DNA of 64,000 nt from Desulfatiglans sp. (GTDB taxonomy: Bacteria > Desulfobacterota > DSM-4660 > Desulfatiglandales > HGW-15): positions 1-64,000 of the forward strand of contig JAAZBV010000104.1 in the NCBI GenBank assembly GCA_012513605.1. The letters run 5' to 3'. Numbering within the stretch: position 1 is the stretch's first letter; every line of letters begins with the position of its first letter. The position numbers and the translations under genes are program-made. Positions 47,260 to 54,604 of this stretch are shown piece by piece. The notes beneath the pieces were generated by a model. It had not been told where the DNA came from, searched no databases, and saw only the letters and a list, made by a program, of their open reading frames with translations.

Positions 47260-47919
47260 ATGAAAAAGATATCAAAGATATTTATGCCGGTGTTTATATT
47301 TTTATTGGTGCTTGTTTTTGTATCTGTTGCCCCATATCCCGTCATATCACAGGAACCCCCAATCTTTGCCAAAAACCATGGACCCTATTATGTGGGTGAA
47401 AGGGGGCCGGCAGGCGGATGGATTATCTATGACAAGGGGAATGATTCGGACGGCTGGAGATATATGGAGGCCGCTCCTGAAGACCAGACCCCCGACAGTT
47501 GGCGTCACAAGGGCCTTGTCAGATGGGGCTGCAAACAGGCGACCCCGGGCGCACGTTACACTGCCATTGGTACAGGCATGCTGAACACAAAGGCCATGCT
47601 GGAGAAATGCGATGAACCTAAGATTGCCGCGCGATTGTGCGCAGACTACCGCGGCGGTGATAAAGACGACTGGTTTCTGCCGTCAAAGGATGAACTGAAC
47701 CTGATATATGTAAATCTGGTTCAAAATAACATCGGAGGGCTTCGGGGAGGTGAATACTGGAGTTCTTCAGAAACCACAAACGGCCGTCATGCCTGGCAGC
47801 ATAACTTCTCATCAGGTCTTCAGCTCTATGCGGGAAAGCACCCAAAATATCGCGTGCGGGCTGTACGGGTCTTCAAGGATGAAAAAGCGGGTACATCTTC
47901 CCGCCCTGGGATCCGATAA
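47260..47919 (+). CDS. Secreted DUF1566 (Lcl C-terminal-like) protein
   Basis: 219 residues. Signal peptide about 1-32 (FLLVLVFVSVAPYPVISQ). The mature region opens with GPAGGWIIYDKGNDSDGWRY and continues with the family core KDDWFLPSKDELNLIYVNL, EYWSSSETTNGRHAW and VRAVRVF at the end, all diagnostic of DUF1566. Such domains occur in surface proteins and adhesins of many bacteria. It is the last secreted gene of the accessory block, with a 73-nt spacer from the preceding gene and its own ribosome site (AGGAG). Confidence 0.85.
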   Translation: MKKISKIFMPVFIFLLVLVFVSVAPYPVISQEPPIFAKNHGPYYVGERGPAGGWIIYDKGNDSDGWRYMEAAPEDQTPDSWRHKGLVRWGCKQATPGARYTAIGTGMLNTKAMLEKCDEPKIAARLCADYRGGDKDDWFLPSKDELNLIYVNLVQNNIGGLRGGEYWSSSETTNGRHAWQHNFSSGLQLYAGKHPKYRVRAVRVFKDEKAGTSSRPGIR

Positions 47920-48131
47920 TGCGGCAATTGAAAACGGTAAAAATGATGGTAACAATTTTTCATTTTTTGTTGGCTGGATGATTTTTAAGGGAGAAATAAA
48001 GGGTGATGCAATTGAAATTAAGATTGATAGAGAAGATAGCCGCCATATGCATCCGATAGCGGGTTAAAAAAGAATAGTAATTACAGGATATACGTTGAAA
48101 AGCCTGCGTTATTTGTATTTACGTGAAAACA
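47920..48131. other. Gap with a possible coding remnant
   Basis: Between the DUF1566 gene and the second gatB end. A frame without a clear start, about 47925-48067, reads FFVGWMIFKGEIKG then AIEIKIDRED before its stop, and could be a C-terminal gene fragment; I do not recognise it. The rest up to the repeat has no feature. Confidence 0.35.
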
Positions 48132-48221
48132 AAAGGATTTCTTATGGGGCAGGTTATGAAGCTTTCAAAGGGTAAGGTAAATCCAAAGGTGGTAAAGGAG
48201 CTGCTTGAAAAAAAGCTATAA
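48132..48221 (+). pseudogene. Direct repeat, copy 2: orphan gatB 3' end
   Basis: Repeats the last 90 nt of gatB (37010-37099), reading KGFLMGQVMKLSKGKVNPK..ELLEKKL and ending in TAA. The substitutions are conservative or synonymous (V to M, A to V, R to K, GAA to GAG), as if this stretch evolved under coding selection before being cut off. A frame stop (TGA) lies just upstream. It is followed 11 nt later by a hairpin that would suit a gatB terminator. It marks the right end of the accessory block. Confidence 0.85.
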
Positions 48222-48232
48222 CTATCGTAATA

Positions 48233-48259
48233 GGGGCTTTCAGCTTTCTAAGCCCCGTT
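48233..48259. terminator. Hairpin between the gatB remnant and mnhG
   Basis: GGGGCTT (48233-48239) pairs with AAGCCCC (48250-48256), followed by GTTTC. It lies directly downstream of both the orphan gatB end (plus) and mnhG (minus), so it may serve both directions. T-tracts are short. Confidence 0.55.
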
Positions 48260-48544
48260 TCACCGGTCATCTTTTTCAACCATCGCAGATTTTGCAATTA
48301 CAGAGGCTGCAAGAGGGGCGGTCAGGTAAATAAAGGCAACAAGCAGAATGGCTTTGACTGTGATCTGCCATGTTGCAAAGTAGAGGCCCAACCCTGAAAG
48401 TATCAGTAAAAGGCCAAACGATGTGGCCTTTGTAGCGGCATGAATCCTTGTCATCAGGTCAGGCAGCCTCAGTAAACCAATGGCAGCAACCAGTATAAAA
48501 AATGTGCCGGCAATAATCATTATTGCTGCTGTTATCTCCACCAT
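48260..48544 (-). CDS. mnhG: Mrp/Mnh antiporter subunit G
   Basis: 94 residues, three TM helices, MnhG/PhaG family. Conserved pattern IGLLRLPDLMTRIHAATKATSFG is visible across about residues 22-44, which is characteristic. Last gene of the seven-gene minus-strand operon mnhABCDEFG, and one nucleotide after mnhF. G is needed for assembly and activity of the complex in known Mrp systems. Confidence 0.92.
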   Translation of the reverse strand: MVEITAAIMIIAGTFFILVAAIGLLRLPDLMTRIHAATKATSFGLLLILSGLGLYFATWQITVKAILLVAFIYLTAPLAASVIAKSAMVEKDDR

Positions 48545-48545
48545 T

Positions 48546-48818
48546 TCAGTCCACCTTTGTTAAATATTTAGATATGGCGACAGTGCCCAGAAAAGCAATC
48601 ATGAATATGATTACAGCCACATCGAAAAATATCGGGTTATCAGCTATCATTGAATAAACAAGGATAATCCCTGCCGAGATCGAGGTAATAAGCTCAAGCG
48701 CCACAACCCTGTCATAGAGGTGCGGCCCTTTTGCAAGCCTGATAATGGTGAGAAAAAAGGCGACCATCAGGACTGCAAGCGCAATGTACAATATAAAATC
48801 AAAAAAAGATGCGGTCAT
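48546..48818 (-). CDS. mnhF: Mrp/Mnh antiporter subunit F
   Basis: 90 residues, three TM helices. The MnhF core RLAKGPHLYDRVVALELITS is intact, with DVAVIIFMIAFLGTVAISKY after it. Its start overlaps the mnhE stop by 4 nt, as in a translationally coupled operon. Confidence 0.92.
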   Translation of the reverse strand: MTASFFDFILYIALAVLMVAFFLTIIRLAKGPHLYDRVVALELITSISAGIILVYSMIADNPIFFDVAVIIFMIAFLGTVAISKYLTKVD

Positions 48819-49153
48819 TGGAAAAGCCTCTTTATTTTTATCTGGAACTCATCTATCTCCTGAATCACTTTCAATTTATCACTGGCATACATTGAATGCA
48901 CCAGTATCTCCTTGCGGTCAGGGGTTACATCAACCGCCAGGCTGCCAGGGGTCATGGAAATCAGGTTGGCAAGCAGCAGTATCTGATAATCCCTGCTCAG
49001 CATCAACCTGACATTTATATAATCAGGATGAATCAGTAGCCCGGGTGTAAGCAGATCTTTTGCAATAAATAGATTGGCCTCAACCAGTTTTTTCAGGAAA
49101 AACAGTGCAAGGCCTATCAATTGAAATGGTTTTTTAATTAGTTTCATAACCAA
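48815..49153 (-). CDS. mnhE: Mrp/Mnh antiporter subunit E
   Basis: 112 residues, shorter than many MnhE (about 158), with fewer N-terminal helices. It has FFLKKLVEANLFIAKDLL and the conserved LLANLISMTPGSLAVDVTPD, then LVHSMY and a charged C-terminal tail. It overlaps mnhD by 20 nt and mnhF by 4 nt. The short form fits the MbhE-type split, in which further helices are fused to subunit A. Confidence 0.88.
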   Translation of the reverse strand: MVMKLIKKPFQLIGLALFFLKKLVEANLFIAKDLLTPGLLIHPDYINVRLMLSRDYQILLLANLISMTPGSLAVDVTPDRKEILVHSMYASDKLKVIQEIDEFQIKIKRLFQ

Positions 49154-50630
49154 AGCCCTTTAGTACGGCGTTAATATACCCCGATGAATCCATTAGCTGG
49201 TTTCCCGCTTCCATAAAGAACTCAAAAAAATAACCGATCCCCAGACCTAATGCAATAGTCCCTGCGCCGAGCAAGATCGAGGGTATCAGCTCACCTCTCT
49301 TAAGTCTTCCGGTCACCTGCCCGGGCAGATGATTATCAGGGGCCTTTTTAAAAAATGCCTCGTTCCAGATTTTTATCATTGAAAAAAGGGTGAGCATGCC
49401 TGTAATAATGGCAACCCCTGAGATAAACCACTTTTCAGCCTCAAAGCCTGCCTTTATCAGAAAAAATTTACCGAAAAAACCGGGGAGCGGAGGCACTCCG
49501 GCAAGGGCAAATGCAGGTATGATGAATAAAATTCCCAACAGGGGATATGCCTTGTATATGCCCCCGATACCTTTCAGATTGAATGACCCTGTTAACCTGT
49601 GAATATGGCCTGAAACCAGAAAGGCATTGGTTTTAGCCAGCATGTTGTGCATAGTGAAATAGATTGCCCCTGCCAGTGCAAAGGGGGTGAAGAGGCCAAG
49701 CCCGAATATTATATATCCGATCTGGCTTATAATATGGAAAGAGAGGATCTTTCTGATTTCATAATTGGAGGCGGCTGCCATACCCCCTGTAACCATGGTA
49801 AGGCCGGCTATTACCAGAAAAAATGTGTGCCAGAAGGCAGGGTTCTGGACAAGAAACAGTGTGAAAACACGTATCATTGCATAAACGCCCACCTTGGTAA
49901 GCAGGGCTGCAAAAAAAGCGGTGATGGCAACCGGCGGGGTGTGGTATGAGGATGGAAGCCAGAAAAAGAAAGGGAAGAGGGCTGCCTTGGTCCCAAAGGC
50001 TATGAAAAAGAGCATTGTTGATGTATCCATCAGGAATGCCTGGCTGTCGTTCTGGAGAATAGCAGCCAGGTGTGCCATATTCAGGGTGCCGGTCTTTCCG
50101 TACAAAAGGCCTGTCCCTGCAAGGAAAAAGAGCGATGCCACCAGGTTCATGGTAAGATATTTGATCCCCCCTTTAAGTTGTTTGGCCTTGCTCCCAAGGG
50201 TGATCAATACAAAGGAAGACATCAGCATCACTTCAAACCAGACATACAGGTTAAAGATGTCGCCTGTAATAAATGCGCCATTTACCCCCATCAACAGGGT
50301 ATGAAAAAATAAAAAATAGCGGTATGAAATCAATTGATCGTTAATATAATATGTGGAATAGATGGAGAGGGCTAATGAGATAAAGGCTGAGGTCAGCAGC
50401 ATCAATGCGCTGAACATATCCACCACAAGGCTGATTCCAAATGGCGCCTCCCAGTTGCCTGCCTGCAGCACCTGAATATTGCTGCCTGCAACTGTAAAGA
50501 TTATCAGGATCGATATGATAAAATTAACCATGGCCCCGGCTACACCGGTCACCTTCTGATAACGGGTATTGCCTGAAAAAATTAAAAGTATTGAGGTCAA
50601 TAATGGTATTAGAATCGGCAGTGCAATCAT
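49134..50630 (-). CDS. mnhD: Mrp/Mnh antiporter subunit D (proton-conducting, NuoL/M/N family)
   Basis: 498 residues, about 14 TM helices. Contains YVWFEVMLMSSFVLI with the membrane Glu, the lysine helix in GTKAALFPFFFWLPSSYHTP, and LSFHIISQIGYIIFGL, typical of proton-antiporter Mrp subunits and complex I homologues. It should form one of the two ion channels of the complex. It overlaps both neighbours by a few bases. Confidence 0.94.
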   Translation of the reverse strand: MIALPILIPLLTSILLIFSGNTRYQKVTGVAGAMVNFIISILIIFTVAGSNIQVLQAGNWEAPFGISLVVDMFSALMLLTSAFISLALSIYSTYYINDQLISYRYFLFFHTLLMGVNGAFITGDIFNLYVWFEVMLMSSFVLITLGSKAKQLKGGIKYLTMNLVASLFFLAGTGLLYGKTGTLNMAHLAAILQNDSQAFLMDTSTMLFFIAFGTKAALFPFFFWLPSSYHTPPVAITAFFAALLTKVGVYAMIRVFTLFLVQNPAFWHTFFLVIAGLTMVTGGMAAASNYEIRKILSFHIISQIGYIIFGLGLFTPFALAGAIYFTMHNMLAKTNAFLVSGHIHRLTGSFNLKGIGGIYKAYPLLGILFIIPAFALAGVPPLPGFFGKFFLIKAGFEAEKWFISGVAIITGMLTLFSMIKIWNEAFFKKAPDNHLPGQVTGRLKRGELIPSILLGAGTIALGLGIGYFFEFFMEAGNQLMDSSGYINAVLKGFGYETN

Positions 50631-50977
50631 TCTTCAGTCTCTTTTAATTCGTCCAGGTCATCAGTATCTGTAAGAAAAAAATACTTATATTTGAGTGCCA
50701 GGGTAAAGGCTGCTATTCCAAAACCTATTACTATTGCTGTTAAAATCAGGGCCTGTGGAATAGGATCGGCCATTTCAGCAGGATTTGCCGATTCAAGTGT
50801 AGCAAATGCCGGTTTACCCCTGACCAGGCCTGCCGCTATAAAAATGGTCAGGTTAACAGCATTACTTAGAAATATGATACCCAGCACCAGCTTTAAAAAG
50901 CTCCTGCGGAGCAGCATATAAACACCCACAGCTGATAGTACGCCAACCAGGATCGCAAGCATTATTTCCATTGCCAC
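50627..50977 (-). CDS. mnhC: Mrp/Mnh antiporter subunit C (NuoK-like)
   Basis: 116 residues, three TM helices. GVYMLLRRSFLKLVLGIIFL then SNAVNL, and DPIPQALILTAIVIGFGI with the glutamine-alanine turn, match MnhC/NuoK. Overlaps mnhB by 16 nt and mnhD by 4 nt. Ends in a charged cytoplasmic tail. Confidence 0.93.
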   Translation of the reverse strand: MAMEIMLAILVGVLSAVGVYMLLRRSFLKLVLGIIFLSNAVNLTIFIAAGLVRGKPAFATLESANPAEMADPIPQALILTAIVIGFGIAAFTLALKYKYFFLTDTDDLDELKETEE

Positions 50978-51387
50978 TCCTCCATAATGGTAAAAATTAA
51001 AAACAGGACAACCCCGCTGACAGTGAGGTAAACGCCAATATCAAACAGGAGGGGTGTTCCCAATTTAACAGAGTAACTTTTCAGCAAGGGGATATCAATC
51101 CATATCCCGGAAAGGATCGGCCGGCCTGATACAATGCCGGAAAGTGCGCTGATAAAGGCAGTAAAAAGCCCGGTTCCGATCATGTGTGCAGGTCGGATCT
51201 TCAGTGTTTTGCGCGAATCAGCTACATCCCAGGCAAGCGCCTGGAAAATAAAGGCGCCGCTGAACATTAATCCGCCTATAAAACCCCCGCCAGGAAAGTT
51301 GTGCCCTCGAAAAAGGGTAATGATCGAGAAAAAAATCAGGAAAAACCGGATATATGGCAGGGCGATCTGTAATATGATATTTTTCAT
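50962..51387 (-). CDS. mnhB: Mrp/Mnh antiporter subunit B (MnhB domain)
   Basis: 141 residues, four TM helices. FRGHNFPGGGFIGGLMFSGA is the MnhB signature. The end, GVYLTVSGVVLFLIFTIMEE, is also typical. It overlaps mnhA by 4 nt. In the family it completes the membrane arm with the MbhD/MbhE part of subunit A. Confidence 0.93.
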   Translation of the reverse strand: MKNIILQIALPYIRFFLIFFSIITLFRGHNFPGGGFIGGLMFSGAFIFQALAWDVADSRKTLKIRPAHMIGTGLFTAFISALSGIVSGRPILSGIWIDIPLLKSYSVKLGTPLLFDIGVYLTVSGVVLFLIFTIMEEWQWK

Positions 51388-53678
51388 TTCTTAGTTCTGT
51401 TTAATTTGATTAATGAATATACGCCAAGGGCTGCAATGCTCAAAACAGTTATTTCTCCCAGGGTATCCAGCGCCCTGAAATCGACAAGGATAACATTCAC
51501 CACATTTTTCCCAAATCCGCGCGAGAGGCTGTTTATTACATAAAAATCAGATATCGGGTGGTTATAGTTCACATGTAACGACTGCAGCACAAGTATTGTC
51601 ATGAAGCTGCCGACAGCAACCGCAATAAGAGCATCCCTTATTTTCGATTTGATCGAAGAAAGCCTGGCAAACCTGGGGAGCTTCTGTAAAACAAGCACAA
51701 ATAATACCAGGGTAAGGGTTTCAACAAGTATCTGTGTAATAGCCAGGTCAACAGCGCTGTATATAAGATAGATCAGTGCAATACCCAGTCCGACAACACC
51801 CATGGAGAGAATGGCCATCAGTCGGGATCGGGCGATTGCAGTAATGAGCGACGCCGCCATTATCAGAAGTGTAAGCGCTGTCACATAGTATGGCTGCCAG
51901 GTATAGGTAATGCCCTGATACCATCCCCTGGCAATATATACCATAAACCATATGAGTATGGCTGCGGCAATAAAGATGGTCATCAGGTATATCCGGTGAT
52001 AACCATGCTGGATAACCGCGGTTTTCTTTTTTGAAATCTTTACAAAACCCGCAATCAGATGATTAAAATAGTCAGAGAATCTGATATGGAACAGGGCCTG
52101 GTTGACCTTATGCAGGAGCGGTAAAACCTGATTTCTGAATAGAAACAGGATAAAACCAGCAGTGACAGTAAAGATGCTGAGAAACAGAACCTGATTAAAG
52201 CCATGCCAGAGAGACAGATTTACATTAACAGGTTCCCGCAGGATAACGCTTACAGCCGGTTCAATAAGCCTGGACATGCTTGAAGGATAGAGACCGAAAA
52301 AAAGACTGGCAATTACAAGCGCAGCAGGCCCTGCAACCATTTTCAGCCCCTTTTCATCAGGGTGTCCGGGCATCCCTTTATCCTTTTCTATAAAGGTGCG
52401 ATAACCCAGCATGGTTGATACCCAGACCATAAAAACATTGGACACTACACCCAGGATGGTCAATATAACAGCAATATCCGGGGTCTGGATTTTAGCTTCA
52501 TAGATCAGCTCTTTTCCGATAAAGCCAAGCATGGGAGGCAATCCGGCCATTGAAAGCAGCGCGAGTGTGGATATTACAAAGATCTTTGGCATAGGCCTCC
52601 AGAGCCTGCCCAGAAGCCTGATATCCCTTGTGCCGGTTTTATGATCTATCATCCCGGCAATCATAAACAGTGATGCCTTGTAAAAGGCATGGATAATCAA
52701 AAAGAGAACAGCTGCCTCTATGGATGCTTGTGTATCAATACCGAAAAGCAGGACCATGGTGCCCAGGGAACTTACTGTCGTGTATGCCAGTATGGCCTTA
52801 AGGTCTGTCTGGGTGAGTGAAAGGTAGGCGCCGATAAACATGGTCAATGCCCCTGTCAGGCTTATTAGAAACATCCACTGGGGTGTGCCTCCCAGAACAG
52901 GGTTCAGCCTTGCCAGCAGAAATATACCTGCCTTTACCATTGTGGCAGAATGAAGGTAGGCGCTTACCGGGGATGGCGCCTGCATGGCTCCGGGCAACCA
53001 GAAATGAAAAGGGAACTGAGCTGATTTGGTTGCAGCGCCTGCCAGCACAAGTATCAGAGATGGTAAATAGAGTTTATGGGATTTAATGACATCTGCCCTG
53101 TTCATCAGATCGCTCAGCTCAAAGCTCCCGGCCATCTGGCCGAGTAAAATAATCCCCCCGAAAAGGGCAAGCCCCCCCATTGCGGTTATCAGCAATGACT
53201 GCAGGACCGCCTGCCTGGCCTTTTCGTATTCGTGCTTAAAGCTGATCAAGAAAAAGGAGGTAAAGCTTGTAAGTTCCCAGAAAAGAAACATGATCAGCAG
53301 GTTTCCTGACAGGACAAGACCCATCATTGAGCCCATAAAAAGCATGATAAAGGTATAAAACCTGTCCTTGTCAGGATAATGCTTCATGTAATCATTGGCA
53401 TAGATCAGGATTAATGCACCGATGCCTGAGACCAGCAACAGAAACAGGCAGCTGAGCCCGTCATATGTCCAGGTTATATTGAGCCCGATCTGGGGTATCC
53501 ACTTATAGGTAATGCTCTCGGCTTCTGTATAAGTAAGGCCAGATCTCTTCATGAGTGTTATTATGAACACGCAAAGGGGTAGCAAAGCCAGTGTCCCCCC
53601 TTTATACCTTTTTATAAAAGAGGGCATAAATGGAACCCAGGCCGCCGAAAGGAATATAAGTATTAAAATTATGGTCAT
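51384..53678 (-). CDS. mnhA: Mrp/Mnh antiporter subunit A with fused MbhD/MbhE-type C-terminus
   Basis: 764 residues. Residues 1-430 are a NuoL-like antiporter core: FLFWELTSFTSFFLISF (membrane Glu), GAATKSAQFPFHFWLPGAMQ with the lysine, and HSATMVKAGIFLLARL. From about 590 on is the MbhD/MbhE-type region common to MnhA: GVVGLGIALIYLIYSAVDLA-like helices, QILVETLTLVLFVLVLQKLP, and DFRALDTLGEITVLSIAALG near the C-terminus. First gene of the operon. Mrp complexes exchange Na+ or K+ for H+; direction depends on the proton gradient. A candidate TATAAT -10 lies on the minus strand at 53716-53721 without a convincing -35. Confidence 0.94.
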   Translation of the reverse strand: MTIILILIFLSAAWVPFMPSFIKRYKGGTLALLPLCVFIITLMKRSGLTYTEAESITYKWIPQIGLNITWTYDGLSCLFLLLVSGIGALILIYANDYMKHYPDKDRFYTFIMLFMGSMMGLVLSGNLLIMFLFWELTSFTSFFLISFKHEYEKARQAVLQSLLITAMGGLALFGGIILLGQMAGSFELSDLMNRADVIKSHKLYLPSLILVLAGAATKSAQFPFHFWLPGAMQAPSPVSAYLHSATMVKAGIFLLARLNPVLGGTPQWMFLISLTGALTMFIGAYLSLTQTDLKAILAYTTVSSLGTMVLLFGIDTQASIEAAVLFLIIHAFYKASLFMIAGMIDHKTGTRDIRLLGRLWRPMPKIFVISTLALLSMAGLPPMLGFIGKELIYEAKIQTPDIAVILTILGVVSNVFMVWVSTMLGYRTFIEKDKGMPGHPDEKGLKMVAGPAALVIASLFFGLYPSSMSRLIEPAVSVILREPVNVNLSLWHGFNQVLFLSIFTVTAGFILFLFRNQVLPLLHKVNQALFHIRFSDYFNHLIAGFVKISKKKTAVIQHGYHRIYLMTIFIAAAILIWFMVYIARGWYQGITYTWQPYYVTALTLLIMAASLITAIARSRLMAILSMGVVGLGIALIYLIYSAVDLAITQILVETLTLVLFVLVLQKLPRFARLSSIKSKIRDALIAVAVGSFMTILVLQSLHVNYNHPISDFYVINSLSRGFGKNVVNVILVDFRALDTLGEITVLSIAALGVYSLIKLNRTKK

Positions 53679-54004
53679 AAGTAATTATTCAAAACCCGTG
53701 ATACATTCTATAGCTATTATATACCCCGCTCAAGGGGACTATTCAGCCAGTCAGAGCTGATATTATACCGCACTTCTGCGCTTGATCCGTGTATAAATTC
53801 AATATTCCGCGGGCTAAACAGGTTTTCAGTCTACAGCCTGTAATTTGCCCTTTGATTTTCAGTGATTTTCAAAACTTCGTCAACCGATATGATAAGAAAA
53901 GCTCAGAATCCACCCATTGTTAAAAAGATTACACATTTTAAGTCTGCGAATATATTGGGTTAAGCAGTGTATGTCAATATAAACCGGGAATATGGTTGTT
54001 CTAT
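53679..54004. other. Intergenic region between mnhA and the flavodoxin-like gene
   Basis: 326 bp, no gene supported. It holds the candidate -10 of the mnh operon (53716-53721, minus) and a small CCCC..GGGG hairpin at 53724-53737. The remainder, towards 54004, is AT-rich and lies downstream of the flavodoxin-like gene; I see no intrinsic terminator there. Confidence 0.4.
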
Positions 54005-54586
54005 TTACACCGAAGCAAGTATGGTTTTTCCAAAATCAAGGAAATCAGTACGCTTCATAAAGTCATATTCTCCATAACCCTTAACCATATTGAGATATTC
54101 AGGTTCCACAAGGCTGAATGTAATCCTGCCATTAAAGACCTTACCCGGTACGCCCGATATGCCGGTAATTACCGAGAGATGATTATCGATAAGCATTTTT
54201 ATCTGCTCAGGCCCTGTGGGCTGCTTTCTATTTCCGCATACACAGAAGAATCCTTTAATTTTATCTTTCAGGATATCCTTATTCTTTGCAAGGTAATCCT
54301 GTAACTCCTGAGACACCTTTGCCATCCTGATTGACCCACCCACCACGATATAGTCATAACCCTTTGGGTCAGGATTTTCGCGCACATCAAATACATCAGC
54401 AATGCCGCCTAAACCTTCGGATATCCACACCCCTGCATCACGGCTTGATCCGCACCATGTGCTGTAGACAACCGCCCATTTTTTATCCGAATTTTTGGGA
54501 TAATACTGAAGGGCTGATGCGGTATCTGCTATTGCCATTGCCCCTATGCCAATTACACTGGCCTTAATAAAGTCACGTCTATCCAT
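54005..54586 (-). CDS. Tat-exported flavodoxin-like protein
   Basis: 193 residues. The N-terminus MDRRDFIKASVIGIGAMAIA is a twin-arginine signal (RRDFIK, then a hydrophobic stretch). The mature part is a flavodoxin/HemG-like fold: strand AVVYSTWCGSSRDAG (the FMN phosphate loop, altered from T-x-T-G-x-T), YDYIVVGGSIRMAKVS, and KGFFCVCGN. Tat export suggests it is folded with its cofactor before leaving the cytoplasm. It lies 18 nt downstream of the Nfn/Stn-like oxidoreductase gene on the same strand, so could be part of that operon, though the partners are cytoplasmic. Whether FMN binds is uncertain because the loop is atypical. Confidence 0.72.
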   Translation of the reverse strand: MDRRDFIKASVIGIGAMAIADTASALQYYPKNSDKKWAVVYSTWCGSSRDAGVWISEGLGGIADVFDVRENPDPKGYDYIVVGGSIRMAKVSQELQDYLAKNKDILKDKIKGFFCVCGNRKQPTGPEQIKMLIDNHLSVITGISGVPGKVFNGRITFSLVEPEYLNMVKGYGEYDFMKRTDFLDFGKTILASV

Positions 54587-54604
54587 AATACTTATCCTCC
54601 TTAA

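Noticed and set aside
37100-48131. Prophage or integrative element
   Set aside because: No integrase, recombinase, structural phage gene, relaxase or transposase is visible; only the direct repeats suggest insertion.
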